Numbered from the stretch's first letter, positions 17,016 through 26,782 are shown. The stretch is 64,000 bases of DNA from Methylosinus sp. Sm6 (GCF_019802345.1 NZ_JAINDZ010000015.1:1-64000), one strand, 5' to 3'. The notes: generated from the sequence alone by a model not told the origin. Made by a program: numbers and translations.

Positions 17016-18272
17016 ATGCAGACGACCGCCGATCGCTCTTATGATTTTCTCGCGGAGGCCTTCGACGCCGCCAGGGCGCAGGATGCGGCGCCGATAAAAA
17101 TGTGGACGCGGGGCGTGCCGGTGGACGAGGCGTCGAAGCAGCAGCTGCTCGACACGGCGCGCATGCCCTTCATCTACAAATGGCTCGCGGTGATGCCCGA
17201 TGTTCATTACGGCAAGGGCTCGACCATCGGCTCGGTGATCCCGACCAAGGGCGCGATCATTCCCGCGGCTGTCGGCGTCGATCTCGGCTGCGGCATGATG
17301 GCGGCGCGCACCTCGCTCTCGGCAGCGGACCTGCCCGACAATCTGGCGGGCTTGCGCGCGGAGCTGGAAAAGGCCGTGCCGCATGGCCGCAGCGTCGGAC
17401 ACGACAAGCGCGACACCGGCGCCTGGAGCGAATTGCCCGAGGCGACGGCGCAGGCCTGGTCCGCGCTCGAGGCGGGATTTACGCGCATCGTCGACAAGCA
17501 TCAAAAGCTCGCCAAGGCCAACACCGCCAATCATCTCGGCACGCTCGGCACGGGCAATCATTTCATCGAGCTCTGTCTCGATCAGGAGGATCGCGTGTGG
17601 CTCATGCTGCATTCGGGCTCGCGCGGCGTCGGCAACGCCATCGGCTCTTATTTCATCGAGCGCGCCAGAGAGGAGATGCGCCGCTACTTCATCAATCTGC
17701 CGGACAAGGATCTCGCTTATCTGCCGGAGGGAACGCAAGGCTTCGACGATTATGTCGAGGCGGTGGACTGGGCGCAGTCCTTCGCCATGGCCAATCGCGA
17801 GGTGATGATGCGCCACGCCGTCGAGGCCGCGCACAAGGTGATCGCCAAGCCCTTCGAGGCGCGTCTCGAGGCGGTGAACTGCCATCATAACTATGTCGCG
17901 CGCGAGCATCACTTCGGCGAGAATGTGCTGGTGACGCGCAAGGGCGCCGTGCGGGCGGCCGCGGGCGTGATGGGGATCATCCCCGGCTCGATGGGGGCGA
18001 AGTCCTTCATCGTGCGCGGCAAGGGCAATGTCGAGAGCTTCTGCTCCTGCTCGCATGGGGCCGGGCGCGTGATGTCGCGCGCCGAGGCGAAGCGTCGCTT
18101 CACGGTCGAGGATCATGTCGCGGCGACCGCGGGCGTCGAATGCCGCAAGGACGCCGATGTGATCGACGAGACGCCGAAGGCTTACAAGGATATCGACGCC
18201 GTGATGGCGGCGCAGGCCGATCTCGTCGAGATCGTGCACACGTTGCGTCAGCTCGTCTGCGTGAAAGGGTGA
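17016..18272 (+). CDS. rtcB: RNA-splicing ligase RtcB
   Basis: 418 residues with AACGAGG before the ATG. Metal and guanylate-binding motifs are present: MPDVHYGKGSTIGSVIP, AAVGVDLGCGMMAAR (metal-binding Asp/Cys), GTLGTGNHFIEL, LHSGSRGVGN, NCHHNYV, RGKGN and SCSHGAGRVMSR (His of the GMP adduct). It joins 2',3'-cyclic phosphate or 3'-phosphate ends to 5'-OH RNA ends using GTP and Mn2+. First gene of rtcBA, seven bases before rtcA, under the sigma-54 promoter above and RtcR. Confidence 0.97.
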   Translation: MQTTADRSYDFLAEAFDAARAQDAAPIKMWTRGVPVDEASKQQLLDTARMPFIYKWLAVMPDVHYGKGSTIGSVIPTKGAIIPAAVGVDLGCGMMAARTSLSAADLPDNLAGLRAELEKAVPHGRSVGHDKRDTGAWSELPEATAQAWSALEAGFTRIVDKHQKLAKANTANHLGTLGTGNHFIELCLDQEDRVWLMLHSGSRGVGNAIGSYFIERAREEMRRYFINLPDKDLAYLPEGTQGFDDYVEAVDWAQSFAMANREVMMRHAVEAAHKVIAKPFEARLEAVNCHHNYVAREHHFGENVLVTRKGAVRAAAGVMGIIPGSMGAKSFIVRGKGNVESFCSCSHGAGRVMSRAEAKRRFTVEDHVAATAGVECRKDADVIDETPKAYKDIDAVMAAQADLVEIVHTLRQLVCVKG

Positions 18273-18279
18273 GGCCGCG

Positions 18280-19296
18280 ATGATCACGATCGACGGCGCC
18301 CTCGGCGAGGGCGGCGGCCAAATCCTGCGCTCGGCGCTCGGCCTGTCGATGGCGACGGGGAAACCCTTCGTCATCGACAGGATTCGCGCCGGCCGCGCCA
18401 AGCCGGGCCTGATGCGGCAGCACCTCGCCGCCGTGAGGGCGGCCAAGCAGATCTGCGGCGCGAAGGCGACGGGCGACGAGGTCGGCTCGACGCGCTTGAC
18501 CTTCGCGCCCGGCGCCGTGCGGCCGGGCGATTATGTCTTCGATATCGGCTCCGCGGGCTCGACCAGCCTCGTGCTTCAAGCCGTGCTCGTTCCGCTGGTG
18601 CTCGCTGGCGCGCCCTCGCGTGTCGCCATTCGCGGCGGGACCCATAATCTCGCGGCGCCGCCCTTCGAATTCATCGATCGCGCCTTTGTGCCGCAGCTGC
18701 GACGCATGGGCTATGACGTCACGGCGACTTTGACGCGCCCCGGCTTCTATCCTGCCGGCGGCGGCGAGATCAGGGTCGAAATCGGCGCCTCGGGAGAGAA
18801 GCGTCGGATCGACATCGCGGAGCGCGGCGCGACGGTCGAGCGCCGGGCGCGAGCGATCGTCGCCAATCTCGCCGAATCGATCGCCTGCCGCGAGGCGGAG
18901 ACGCTATGCGCTCTGTTGGATTGGCCGCAGGAGAGCGTGCGTCCGATGACGGAGAGGCGCGCGACGGGACCCGGCAATATTCTCGTCGCCACGCTCGCCT
19001 ATGAGCATGTGACCGAGGTCTGCTCCGCCTTCGGCCGCATCGGCGCGAGCGCCGAGCAGGTCGCCGAGGAATGCGCTGCGCAAGTCGCGTCCTATCTTCG
19101 CGGCGAGCATCCGGTCGGCGCGCATCTCGCGGATCAACTGCTCGTGCCGATGGCGCTCGGCGCGGGCGGCTCCTTCGTCACCTGCGCGCCCTCGCGGCAT
19201 ATGCTGACGAATATGGCGATCGTCGAGGCGTTCCTCGGCGAGAGGATCACGATCGCCGATCTCGGAAGCGGCGGCTGGCGGGCGCAGATTCGGTAG
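18280..19296 (+). CDS. rtcA: RNA 3'-terminal phosphate cyclase
   Basis: 338 residues. It begins MITIDGALGEGGGQILRSAL and contains IRAGRAKPGLMRQHLAAVRA, TFAPGA, GSAGSTSLVLQAVLVPLV, RGGTHNLAAPPFEF and the C-terminal HMLTNMAIVEAFL around the adenylated His. It converts RNA 3'-phosphates to 2',3'-cyclic phosphates with ATP, preparing ends for RtcB. The seven-base gap to rtcB shows an operon. Its end is followed by a convergent tRNA gene. Confidence 0.96.
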   Translation: MITIDGALGEGGGQILRSALGLSMATGKPFVIDRIRAGRAKPGLMRQHLAAVRAAKQICGAKATGDEVGSTRLTFAPGAVRPGDYVFDIGSAGSTSLVLQAVLVPLVLAGAPSRVAIRGGTHNLAAPPFEFIDRAFVPQLRRMGYDVTATLTRPGFYPAGGGEIRVEIGASGEKRRIDIAERGATVERRARAIVANLAESIACREAETLCALLDWPQESVRPMTERRATGPGNILVATLAYEHVTEVCSAFGRIGASAEQVAEECAAQVASYLRGEHPVGAHLADQLLVPMALGAGGSFVTCAPSRHMLTNMAIVEAFLGERITIADLGSGGWRAQIR

Positions 19297-19338
19297 GTCG
19301 GCCGGCAGCCTCGCCGCCCTTCGGCCGCGTCTGCTTAT

Positions 19339-19414
<76 letters not shown>

Positions 19415-19534
19415 GTTCGCGTGGTGCGAACGAGGCGCGGACATAACAAATCGATTTGGGCATGTCCAGCCGTCAGCGAAAAAAATGCCGCCGGCGAAAA
19501 AAATCGCGCCGACCGGGCGGCGGCGGCGGGCGGC

Positions 19535-20479
19535 TCAGTCCGCCTTGCGCAGCCGGTGCAGGGTGATCTCGGGCGGACAATTGAAGCGGACCGGCACGAC
19601 CGAGGAGCCGGCGCCGACCGAGGTGTAGCCCTGCATCCCGCCATGGCGCCAGGCGCCCGCGCCGAAGGCGCGCGGCAGCGCCGAGTCGAGCGTCACGGGC
19701 GCGCCGCCCGGCAGGCAGATCTGGCCGCCATGCGTGTGGCCGGCCAGCAGCAGATCGACGCCGGCTTCGGCGGCGCGGGCGTAAATCTCGGGCGTATGCG
19801 ACAGCAGGATCGAGAACTCCGCGCGCGGCGCGCCGGCGAGGGCGCGGCCGATGTCGTCGGCGCGAAAGAAATGCGGGTCGTCCACGCCCGCCACGAGAAT
19901 GCGCGCGCCACCGCGCTCGATCTCCTGCCGCTCGTTGAGCAGCACGCTCATGCCCATCGCCTCGAGCCCAGGCGCCATGCGGATCGTGTCGTGATTGCCG
20001 AGCACGGCGAGGATCGGCGCCGCGATCGCCTCGCGCAGCGTGGCGAGCCCGGCGAGCGCCGCCTCGAAGGGCCCCTTGGTCGCGCCGCGATAATCGCCGG
20101 TCAGCACGCAGAGATCATAGCGCAGCTCCTCGATCAGAGCGCGCGCGCGCGCCATTGCGCCGGGGTTGAGATCGACATGCAGATCGCTGAGATGTAGGAT
20201 CGTGAAGTCGTCGAAGGCCGCCGGCAAACTCGCCGAGACGACGAGGTTCTCCCGCAGCGCGACCTTTTCGGCGTTGCCGCGGCCGCGGCGGTAGAGCCCG
20301 GCGAGAGCGAGGGCGGCGCGAATGACGCGCGGCGAATAGGCGACATTCTCGATATGGAAGAAATTGAGGCCCTGTCCGAACGCCTGCGCCTCGTGCTCGC
20401 GTTCCACGGCGAGCCGCTCGCGGGCGCGCTGCGGCCCGAGGCGCGCCTCGAGCCAGCGCTGAATGTCATCGTCGGTCAT
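19535..20479 (-). CDS. Metallophosphoesterase
   Basis: 314 residues. Calcineurin-like motifs in order: ILHLSDLHVD (residues about 93-102), VLTGDYRG, VLGNHD, LLSHTPE and LLAGHTHGGQ, giving the two-metal site. The first 90 residues are a charged helical extension without a signal peptide. Family members include YaeI/LpxH-like phosphodiesterases, so the substrate is uncertain. It precedes pbpC divergently; the 113 bases between them should hold both promoters. An envelope-related role is possible but unproven. Confidence 0.88.
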   Translation of the reverse strand: MTDDDIQRWLEARLGPQRARERLAVEREHEAQAFGQGLNFFHIENVAYSPRVIRAALALAGLYRRGRGNAEKVALRENLVVSASLPAAFDDFTILHLSDLHVDLNPGAMARARALIEELRYDLCVLTGDYRGATKGPFEAALAGLATLREAIAAPILAVLGNHDTIRMAPGLEAMGMSVLLNERQEIERGGARILVAGVDDPHFFRADDIGRALAGAPRAEFSILLSHTPEIYARAAEAGVDLLLAGHTHGGQICLPGGAPVTLDSALPRAFGAGAWRHGGMQGYTSVGAGSSVVPVRFNCPPEITLHRLRKAD

Positions 20480-20592
20480 CGGTCGGTCGGTCTCCTCGGG
20501 ACGCCCCGACGCGACTCATCGCACATCAGGCCGCGCGAGATGAAGAATGTTCGCATCGCCCTGTCCCGCGCGCAGCGAAGGCGACGGGCCGG

Positions 20593-22842
20593 ATGAGGAC
20601 GCCGAGAGCCGCGAGAGCCGTCATCTGGCCCCGCTCCGCGGGGCTGGCTGCTCCCGCGCGCGGGAGAAGGAGGGAGCGCCTGCTTCTCTGCCTTTTCTTC
20701 GGCGTCGTCGCGCTCTGCGCGTCCGGGCTCTTCCTGCCCGCGCCGCTCGTCGCGCCCGAGCCGACGCCGATCGTCTATGACCGCAATGGCGCTTTCCTCG
20801 CGCAGATCGGCGCAGGCGCGGAGCATGGCTATTGGCCGCTGCGCGCCATTCCCGCGCGCGTCGCTCTGGCGACGCTGGCGCTCGAGGATCGGCGCTTCTT
20901 CTCCCATCCCGGCGTCGAGGCGCGCGCCGTGCTGCGCGCCGCGTGGCGCAACGTCTCCGGGCGCGGACGGCGCGAGGGCGCCTCGACCATCGCCATGCAG
21001 GTCGCGCGCATGCAGGCGCCGGCGCCGCGCAGCTTCGGCGCCAAGCTCATGGAGGCGGCGACCGCGCTGGCGCTGATCTCGCGTCATGGCCATGAGGCCG
21101 TGCTCGCCCATTATCTGCGCCTCGCCCCTTACGGCAATGGCAGCCATGGCGTCGCTCACGCCGCGCGGTTTTATTTCGACAAGCCGGTCGAGGACCTCTC
21201 GCTCGCCGAGATCGCATTGCTCGCCGCCGTGCCGCAATCGCCGGGACGGATGAATCTGTTCCGCGAGCACGGCCTCACGCTCGCGCGGGCGCGCGCGGCG
21301 CGAGCCCTTGCGCATTTGCGCGAAGAAGGCGCCGTCGACGCCGCGCAAGTTGCGCTCGCCGAACGTCAGCTCGCGACGCTGCGTCCCATCGGCGCGGCGC
21401 GGCGGCTGGACGCGCTGCATCTCGCCTTGCGCTATGAGTCGCTGATCGGCGACGGCGCGATCATGGCGCGCTCGAAAGACGATCCGCGCATTCATGCGAG
21501 CATCGATCTGTCGCTGCAGGAGCGGGTCGCAGCGCTCGCGCGGCGCTATCTCTCGCTCTGGCGCGGCGCCGGCGCAAGGCAGGCCGCGGTGATGGTGGTC
21601 GAGCGCGGGACCGGCGCCGTGCTCGCCGATGTCGGCTCCTCCGATTATCGCGATCCACGCGAGGGCGCCATCGACTTCACCCGCGTGCAGCGCTCGCCCG
21701 GCTCGACGCTGAAGCCCTTCGTCTATGCGCTCGCCTTCGAGCGCGACGCGCTGCGGGCGACCGACATCGTCTCGGATATTCCCGAAGGCGCCTCCGGCGT
21801 CGACAACGCCGACGGCCTGTTCCTCGGCCCCATGCTGCCGCGCCAGGCGCTCGCCAATTCGCGCAATGTGCCGGCGACCAATCTGCTGCGCCGTGTCGGG
21901 CTCGAGGCCAATTTCCGCTTCCTGCACGATTTGCGCCTGCATGATCTCGAAGCGCCGGCCGAATCCTTCGGCGTCGCCATGGCGATCGGCGCGCTGCCGA
22001 CGCGGCTCGAGCGGCTGGTCGCCGCTTATGGCGCGCTCGCCGAGGATGGCGTGCTCTCCGATCTGGTGTTCGCGACAGAGCAGACGCGGCGCCGCTCCAT
22101 CCGCGTGATGTCGACCGATACGGCGCGGCTCGTCACCTCCATGCTCGCCGATCCGCTCGCGCGCCTGCCGAGCTTCCCGCGCTATGGGCCGCTCGAATAT
22201 CCCTTTGCCGTGGCGGTGAAGACGGGAACCTCGCAAGGCTATCGCGACGCCTGGACCATTGCTTTCTCGCGCAAGGCGATCGTCGGCGTGTGGCTCGGCC
22301 GCGGCGACGCCGGCGTGATGAACCGCTTGAGCGGCGCCGCCTCCGCCGCGCGGCTCGCCCATGCCGTGCTCGCCCATATGCATGGCGCGAAGCCCGGCGA
22401 TCTTTCCGAGGATTCCTTTCCGGCGCCGGAGGGACGCATCCCGGTCGAAATGTGCCTCGCCGGCGGGGCCAATGGCGGCGCCTGCAACGAGACGCTGGTC
22501 GAATGGGTGAAGCCGCACGAGCGTCCTGCGGCGGCTCTCGCGGCGCCCGCATTGGCCGCCGGCCCGACGCAGCCGGCGGCGCTGGCCATCACGACGCCCG
22601 AGCATCGCACCCATATCTGGCGAAACCCCGAGCAGCCGGCGGCGCTGAACCGTCTCGCGCTCAAAGCTTCGGCGACGCCTTCGGTCGGGCAAATCCTCTG
22701 GTATGTCGACGGCGAGCCCTTCGCGCTCGCCGAGGCCGACGCGGCGGTCTACTGGCCGATGCGTCCGGGGACACACCGCATCCAGGCGCGAGCGCCGATG
22801 CGACCCGAGGCGTCGCGCATCGTCGAGATCACGGTGGAGTGA
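20593..22842 (+). CDS. pbpC: Penicillin-binding protein 1C
   Basis: 749 residues. An N-terminal membrane anchor (LLLCLFFGVVALCASGLFLP) is followed by a GT51 glycosyltransferase domain with catalytic EDRRFFSHPG, then GASTIAMQVARM. The transpeptidase domain has SPGSTLKP (nucleophile Ser), SRN and KTGTSQG. The last about 90 residues form the PBP1C C-terminal domain (PEHRTHIWRNPEQ, ILWYVDGEPFA). It polymerises and crosslinks peptidoglycan at the inner membrane, although PBP1C enzymes are often weak transpeptidases. The alpha-2-macroglobulin gene often paired with pbpC is not adjacent here. Confidence 0.95.
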   Translation: MRTPRAARAVIWPRSAGLAAPARGRRRERLLLCLFFGVVALCASGLFLPAPLVAPEPTPIVYDRNGAFLAQIGAGAEHGYWPLRAIPARVALATLALEDRRFFSHPGVEARAVLRAAWRNVSGRGRREGASTIAMQVARMQAPAPRSFGAKLMEAATALALISRHGHEAVLAHYLRLAPYGNGSHGVAHAARFYFDKPVEDLSLAEIALLAAVPQSPGRMNLFREHGLTLARARAARALAHLREEGAVDAAQVALAERQLATLRPIGAARRLDALHLALRYESLIGDGAIMARSKDDPRIHASIDLSLQERVAALARRYLSLWRGAGARQAAVMVVERGTGAVLADVGSSDYRDPREGAIDFTRVQRSPGSTLKPFVYALAFERDALRATDIVSDIPEGASGVDNADGLFLGPMLPRQALANSRNVPATNLLRRVGLEANFRFLHDLRLHDLEAPAESFGVAMAIGALPTRLERLVAAYGALAEDGVLSDLVFATEQTRRRSIRVMSTDTARLVTSMLADPLARLPSFPRYGPLEYPFAVAVKTGTSQGYRDAWTIAFSRKAIVGVWLGRGDAGVMNRLSGAASAARLAHAVLAHMHGAKPGDLSEDSFPAPEGRIPVEMCLAGGANGGACNETLVEWVKPHERPAAALAAPALAAGPTQPAALAITTPEHRTHIWRNPEQPAALNRLALKASATPSVGQILWYVDGEPFALAEADAAVYWPMRPGTHRIQARAPMRPEASRIVEITVE

Positions 22843-22858
22843 GACGTGCGAGGAAGGA

Positions 22859-22876
22859 GCGAGCCTTCAGGCTCGC
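22859..22876. repeat. GAGCCTGAAGGCTC-type palindrome, single unit
   Basis: GCGAGCCTTCAGGCTCGC is a perfect palindrome between the convergent ends of pbpC and fumC. It is a half-unit of the repeat family seen at 36905, 40233, 43144, 45339, 53981 and 59721. It may also serve as a bidirectional terminator hairpin. Confidence 0.75.
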
Positions 22877-22887
22877 ATCCCTGTCCC

Positions 22888-24285
22888 TCAATCATTCGGC
22901 GCGAGCATCTTCTCCGGCCGCACCAATTCGTCGAACTCGGCCTCGGTCACCTTGCCGGACTTCAGCGCCTCCTCGCGCAAGGTCGTGCCATTGTGATGGG
23001 CGGCGCGGGCGATCTTGGAGGCGGCGTCATAGCCGATCCTGGGCGCGAGCGCGGTCACCAGCATCAGCGAGCGCTCGAGGAAGCTCTTAATGTTGGCCTC
23101 GTCCGGCTCGATGCCGTCGATGCAGCGCGTGACGAAGCTGTCGATTCCGTCGGCGAGCAGAATCGTCGATTCGAGCAGGGCGAGAGCAATGACCGGCTTC
23201 AGCACATTGAGCTCGAGATGGCCCTGCGAAGCGGCGAAGGTGATCGTCGCATGATTGCCGAAGACGCGCGTGCACACCATGGTCAGCGATTCGACCTGCG
23301 TCGGATTGACCTTGCCCGGCATGATCGACGAGCCGGGCTCGTTCTCCGGCAGCTTCAGCTCGGCGAAGCCGGCGCGCGGACCGCAGCCGAGCAGACGAAT
23401 ATCGCAGGCGATCTTGTAGAGGCCGGCGGCGAGCGCGTTCAGCGCGCCATGGGCGAACACCGCGGCGTCATGCGCGGCGAGCGCCTCGAACTTGTTCGGC
23501 GCGGTGACGAAGGGCAGTCCGGTCTGCGCCGCGATCCTGGCCGCGACGGCCTCGGCGAAGCCCTTGTAGGTGTTGACGCCGGTGCCGACCGCCGTGCCGC
23601 CCTGGGCGAGCAGGAAGAGATCGGCCAGCCCTTCGCGAATGCGCCGCGCGCCGAACTGCGCCTGCGCGGCATAGCCCGAAAACTCCTGGCCGAGCGTCAC
23701 CGGCGTCGCATCCTGCAGATGGGTGCGGCCGATCTTGACGATATGGTCGAAAGCCTTCGCCTTCGCTTCCAGCGCAGCGTGCAGCCGCTCCACCGCCGGC
23801 AGCAGGCGCCGAGAAATGGCGATGGCGCCGGCGACGTGAATCGCGGTCGGAAAGCTGTCGTTGGACGACTGGCCGAGATTGACGTGATCATTGGGGTGAA
23901 CCGGAGACTTGGCCCCGCGCCCCGCGCCCAAGCTCTCATTGGCGCGATTGGCGATCACCTCGTTGACGTTCATATTGGACTGCGTGCCGGAGCCGGTCTG
24001 CCAGACGACCAGCGGAAACTGCTCGTCGAGCTTGCCCTCGATCACCTCGCGGGCGGCGGCGGCGATGGCCGCCGCGACCTCGGCCTTCAATAGGCCCTTC
24101 TCGGCGTTGGCCTCGGCGGCGGCGAGCTTCACCCGCGCCAGCGCATGGACGACCTCGATCGGCATGCGGCCGACCCCGATCGGAAAATTGCGCCGCGAGC
24201 GCTCGGTCTGCGCGCCCCAATAGGCGGAGGCCGGGACTTCGATGTCGCCGAAGGAGTCGCGCTCGATACGGAAAGGGTCGGTCAT
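22888..24285 (-). CDS. fumC: Fumarate hydratase class II
   Basis: 465 residues from the ATG at 24285 ([18 protein letters not shown]); an in-frame extension to 24354 is not conserved-looking. It has [71 protein letters not shown] and the superfamily signature [16 protein letters not shown]. It interconverts fumarate and malate in the citric acid cycle without an iron-sulfur cluster. Separated from ecfG by 65 bases on the same strand. Confidence 0.97.
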   Translation of the reverse strand: MTDPFRIERDSFGDIEVPASAYWGAQTERSRRNFPIGVGRMPIEVVHALARVKLAAAEANAEKGLLKAEVAAAIAAAAREVIEGKLDEQFPLVVWQTGSGTQSNMNVNEVIANRANESLGAGRGAKSPVHPNDHVNLGQSSNDSFPTAIHVAGAIAISRRLLPAVERLHAALEAKAKAFDHIVKIGRTHLQDATPVTLGQEFSGYAAQAQFGARRIREGLADLFLLAQGGTAVGTGVNTYKGFAEAVAARIAAQTGLPFVTAPNKFEALAAHDAAVFAHGALNALAAGLYKIACDIRLLGCGPRAGFAELKLPENEPGSSIMPGKVNPTQVESLTMVCTRVFGNHATITFAASQGHLELNVLKPVIALALLESTILLADGIDSFVTRCIDGIEPDEANIKSFLERSLMLVTALAPRIGYDAASKIARAAHHNGTTLREEALKSGKVTEAEFDELVRPEKMLAPND

Positions 24286-24350
24286 CGCTCTACGCTCGTG
24301 GAACTCGAGGAAAGGCTCGAGCTTCCCTATGCGGCATTTCCGCCTGTCTA

Positions 24351-24929
24351 TCAATCATTGCCGGCGCGCGGCAGCGCCGTCGGCTCGCCGAGGAAAAAAG
24401 CGTCGCCGATATCGGCCCCGCTCGTGAGCGAAAGAACGTCGGCGAGGCGGTTGCGGGCGCGATTGACCCGGCTCTTCATCGTGCCGGGGGCGCAGTTGCA
24501 GATGGAAGCGGCTTCTTCATAGGAGAGGCCGGAGGCGGCGACGAGAATCAGCGCCTCGCGCTGGTCGAGCGGCAGCTTTTGCAGCGCCGCGCGGAAATCG
24601 AGAAAATCCATATGCGCGTTCTGCGCCGGCAAGGACACGAGCCGCGCGGCGATGAGCCCGTCGGGGTCGGGCGTCTCGCGGCGGCGCTTGCGAAATTCGC
24701 TGTAGTGGATATTGCGGAGAATCGTGAACAGCCACGCCGTGAGATTGGTGCCTTCGGTGAAGGAGGCGAGGCTGCTCCAGGCCTTGACCAGCGTTTCCTG
24801 GACCAGATCGTCGGCGCGGTCGGCGTTGCCGCAGAGCGAGACCGCGAAGGCGCGCAGATTCGGGATCGCCGAGACGAGGTCGGCTTTCGTTCCCTTGCCC
24901 CCGGCTTTCGCCGCCTCGGATTCCGGCAC
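24351..24929 (-). CDS. ecfG: General stress ECF sigma factor EcfG
   Basis: 192 residues from a GTG that overlaps the nepR stop (TAGTG). Region 2 contains [20 protein letters not shown] and [25 protein letters not shown]. Region 4 contains [23 protein letters not shown] and the recognition helix [16 protein letters not shown]. The ECF15 (EcfG) group is recognised by these motifs plus its place next to nepR and phyR. It directs the general stress regulon and is held by NepR until phosphorylated PhyR sequesters NepR. Confidence 0.95.
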   Translation of the reverse strand: MPESEAAKAGGKGTKADLVSAIPNLRAFAVSLCGNADRADDLVQETLVKAWSSLASFTEGTNLTAWLFTILRNIHYSEFRKRRRETPDPDGLIAARLVSLPAQNAHMDFLDFRAALQKLPLDQREALILVAASGLSYEEAASICNCAPGTMKSRVNRARNRLADVLSLTSGADIGDAFFLGEPTALPRAGND

Positions 24930-25288
24930 TATCTCTCCCCGGGCGCTTTCGAGCTCGGTGGGGATATCGTATCCGCTTCGAGCCTGTTCAAGAGCTCGAG
25001 AAACCGCTCGGGCACAGGCTGCTCGAGCACATCCTTGTATAAATTACGTAGCTGGTCGCCGATTTGCGCGCCGACCTTGTTCCTGTCGTCATCGCGCCTA
25101 GATTTCTGGCGCGGGCTCCGCTCACGCGGCGGGCGGCGGGAGTTCAAAGCCACCAATCCGTCGCGGTCGGCCGCGGAAAGCTGTTCCTCTTGCGTGACCA
25201 CCGGACCAAACGTCATCTCCTCCCCGACCTCTCGGCTATCGGAATTGCTGAGCGCGGCGGCAATGGTTTTGCGGGTGCTTTTTCCCAT
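24929..25288 (-). CDS. nepR: Anti-sigma factor NepR
   Basis: 119 residues from the ATG at 25288; the track frame reaches further upstream but would run through the promoter. The C-terminal NepR helices are clear: VGAQIGDQLRNLYKDVLEQP, then PERFLELLNRLE. The first 65 residues are polar and unstructured-looking (Ser/Arg/Glu), longer than in many NepR proteins. It binds EcfG and, under stress, the sigma-like domain of PhyR. One-base overlap with ecfG shows coupled translation. A GAGGAG element lies close (3-4 bases) to the ATG. Confidence 0.92.
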   Translation of the reverse strand: MGKSTRKTIAAALSNSDSREVGEEMTFGPVVTQEEQLSAADRDGLVALNSRRPPRERSPRQKSRRDDDRNKVGAQIGDQLRNLYKDVLEQPVPERFLELLNRLEADTISPPSSKAPGER

Positions 25289-25369
25289 CGGCTCCTCGAG
25301 AATTGCATAAGTCCATGCCCTGACGAGCTGACGCGACCGCGCCATACTGCATTGCGCCGACGCCACGAC

Positions 25370-25394
25370 AACGCTAATTTTACCAAAAGGTTCC
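25370..25394 (-). promoter_or_regulatory. EcfG-type promoter of nepR-ecfG
   Basis: On the minus strand GGAAC (25394-25390), seventeen bases, then GTT (25372-25370) match the published EcfG consensus GGAAC-N16/17-GTT exactly. The nepR start is about 80 bases downstream. This implies positive autoregulation of the stress sigma factor operon. Confidence 0.82.
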
Positions 25395-25473
25395 CCGGGT
25401 CGGGGCGACGATTTGACGCAGCGGGGGGCTTGAAAGCCGGCGGAAATTCCGCACTGCGGCAAAGCGAGGACAC

Positions 25474-26292
25474 ATGATGTCCGTATCTCAGGCTATTCTA
25501 AGGCACCTCCCCTATCTCCGCCGTTTTGCGCGCGCCCTTTCGGGCAGCCGCGAGGGCGGCGACGCCTATGTGCTCGCCACGCTGGAGACGATGGTCGCCG
25601 ATCCTGGCCGCATCGAGGCGGGCGAGGACCTGCGCGTTGCTCTATATCGGCTCTTCCTCGACGTCTGGACGTCGAGCCCGATCAACGCGCATACGGACCA
25701 CTCGGGCGTCGCTCCGGCCGAGGAGGCGGGAGCGCAGCGCAATCTCGAAGCCATTTCGCTACAGCCGCGCATCGCCTTTCTCCTCCACGCCCTCGAAGGC
25801 TTTTCGCTCCCCGAGATCGCCCGCGCGCTCTGCGTGCCCGAAGCGCGCGCCGCGGCTCTCATCGACGCCGCCAGCGCGGAGATCGCCTGCCAATTGGCGA
25901 CCGACGTGCTCATCATCGAGGACGAGCCGCTGATCGCGCTCGATCTGCGCGCCCTCGTCGAGGAGCTCGGGCATCGCGTCATCGCCGTGGCTCGCACGCA
26001 TAAGGACGCCGTGGCCGCCATTGCGAAGTCTCCGCCCGGCCTGATATTGGCCGACATACAACTCGCCGACAACAGCTCGGGCCTGGAAGCGGTGAACGAA
26101 ATCCTCGGCTCGGTGTCGACGCCGGTGATCTTCGTCACCGCCTATCCGGAACGCTTCCTCAAAGGCGAGCCGCCGGAACCCGCATTTCTGATCGCCAAAC
26201 CGTTCAGCGTCGACAGTCTGAAAGCCATCATCAGCCAAGCTTTGTTCTTCGACAGACGTTCCCATGTCAAATGCAATAATACACACAATTGA
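25474..26292 (+). CDS. phyR: General stress response regulator PhyR
   Basis: 272 residues, preceded by AGCGAGGA. The N-terminal about 140 residues are sigma-factor-like (LPYLRRFARALSGSREGGDAYV, LLHALEGFSLPEIARAL). The C-terminal receiver domain starts VLIIEDEPLIALDL, with acidic Glu149/Asp150, phosphorylated Asp194 in LILADIQL, FVTAYPER and IAKPF (Lys). On phosphorylation the sigma-like part binds NepR and frees EcfG. Divergent from nepR-ecfG across a 185-base spacer. The sensor kinase commonly found in such loci is not in the window. Confidence 0.96.
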   Translation: MMSVSQAILRHLPYLRRFARALSGSREGGDAYVLATLETMVADPGRIEAGEDLRVALYRLFLDVWTSSPINAHTDHSGVAPAEEAGAQRNLEAISLQPRIAFLLHALEGFSLPEIARALCVPEARAAALIDAASAEIACQLATDVLIIEDEPLIALDLRALVEELGHRVIAVARTHKDAVAAIAKSPPGLILADIQLADNSSGLEAVNEILGSVSTPVIFVTAYPERFLKGEPPEPAFLIAKPFSVDSLKAIISQALFFDRRSHVKCNNTHN

Positions 26293-26390
26293 AAGCAAAA
26301 AGCGACAGCTTGAGCAGCAGTTAGATTTCGTACGTATAGACCACAGGTCAAGTTAGATCAAAAAAAACTTCTATCCGGCGCGAAGAGAGC

Positions 26391-26415
26391 GCAACCTTGT
26401 CTTCACTCGGGCGTT
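26391..26415 (+). promoter_or_regulatory. Possible EcfG promoter of the KGG-motif gene
   Basis: GCAAC, seventeen bases, GTT lies 33 bases before the KGG gene. It differs from the EcfG -35 consensus GGAAC by one base and has the right spacing. KGG-repeat proteins belong to the general stress regulon in several Hyphomicrobiales, which adds weight. Confidence 0.45.
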
Positions 26416-26447
26416 GACCTCCCGGGGGACAGGAGAAGGTAGATAAG

Positions 26448-26726
26448 ATGACCGCTATGCAGGAACCCAAGAAGTCGAACCGCGGCTTTGCTTCAATGGA
26501 TCCCGAGAAGCAGCGCGCCATCGCACGCAAGGGCGGCCAGAACGTCCCCGACGAGAAGCGCAGCTTTTCGCAAAATCCGGAGCTCGCGGCCAAAGCGGGA
26601 CGGAAGGGCGGCCAGAGCGTCGACCCGACGAAGCGCAGCTTTTCCCGCGATCACACGCTCGCGTCCGAAGCCGGGCGAAAGGGTGGGCACGCATCGCATT
26701 CCAAGCCGAGAACAGCCGCGGAGTAA
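26448..26726 (+). CDS. KGG-motif stress-induced protein
   Basis: 92 residues, small and very basic/polar, with ribosome site AGGAG. It carries three near-repeats of the pattern A(I/A)(A/S)(R/K)(K/A)G(R/G)KGG: AIARKGGQNVPDEKRSFSQN, AGRKGGQSVDPTKRSFSR and AGRKGGHA. This is the KGG (stress-induced bacterial acidophilic repeat) family, predicted to be disordered; its biochemical function is not known. It stands just downstream of phyR and has a possible EcfG promoter. Confidence 0.88.
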   Translation: MTAMQEPKKSNRGFASMDPEKQRAIARKGGQNVPDEKRSFSQNPELAAKAGRKGGQSVDPTKRSFSRDHTLASEAGRKGGHASHSKPRTAAE

Positions 26727-26782
26727 TCCGCGGCCGTTCGCGTCGACCAAGGAGCGATTCGGCGTGTCGAGCGCCGGCCGCC

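Noticed and set aside
20476-22776. 766-codon minus-strand open frame opposite pbpC
   Set aside because: Arg/Ala/Gly-rich antisense shadow of a clear PBP1C gene.
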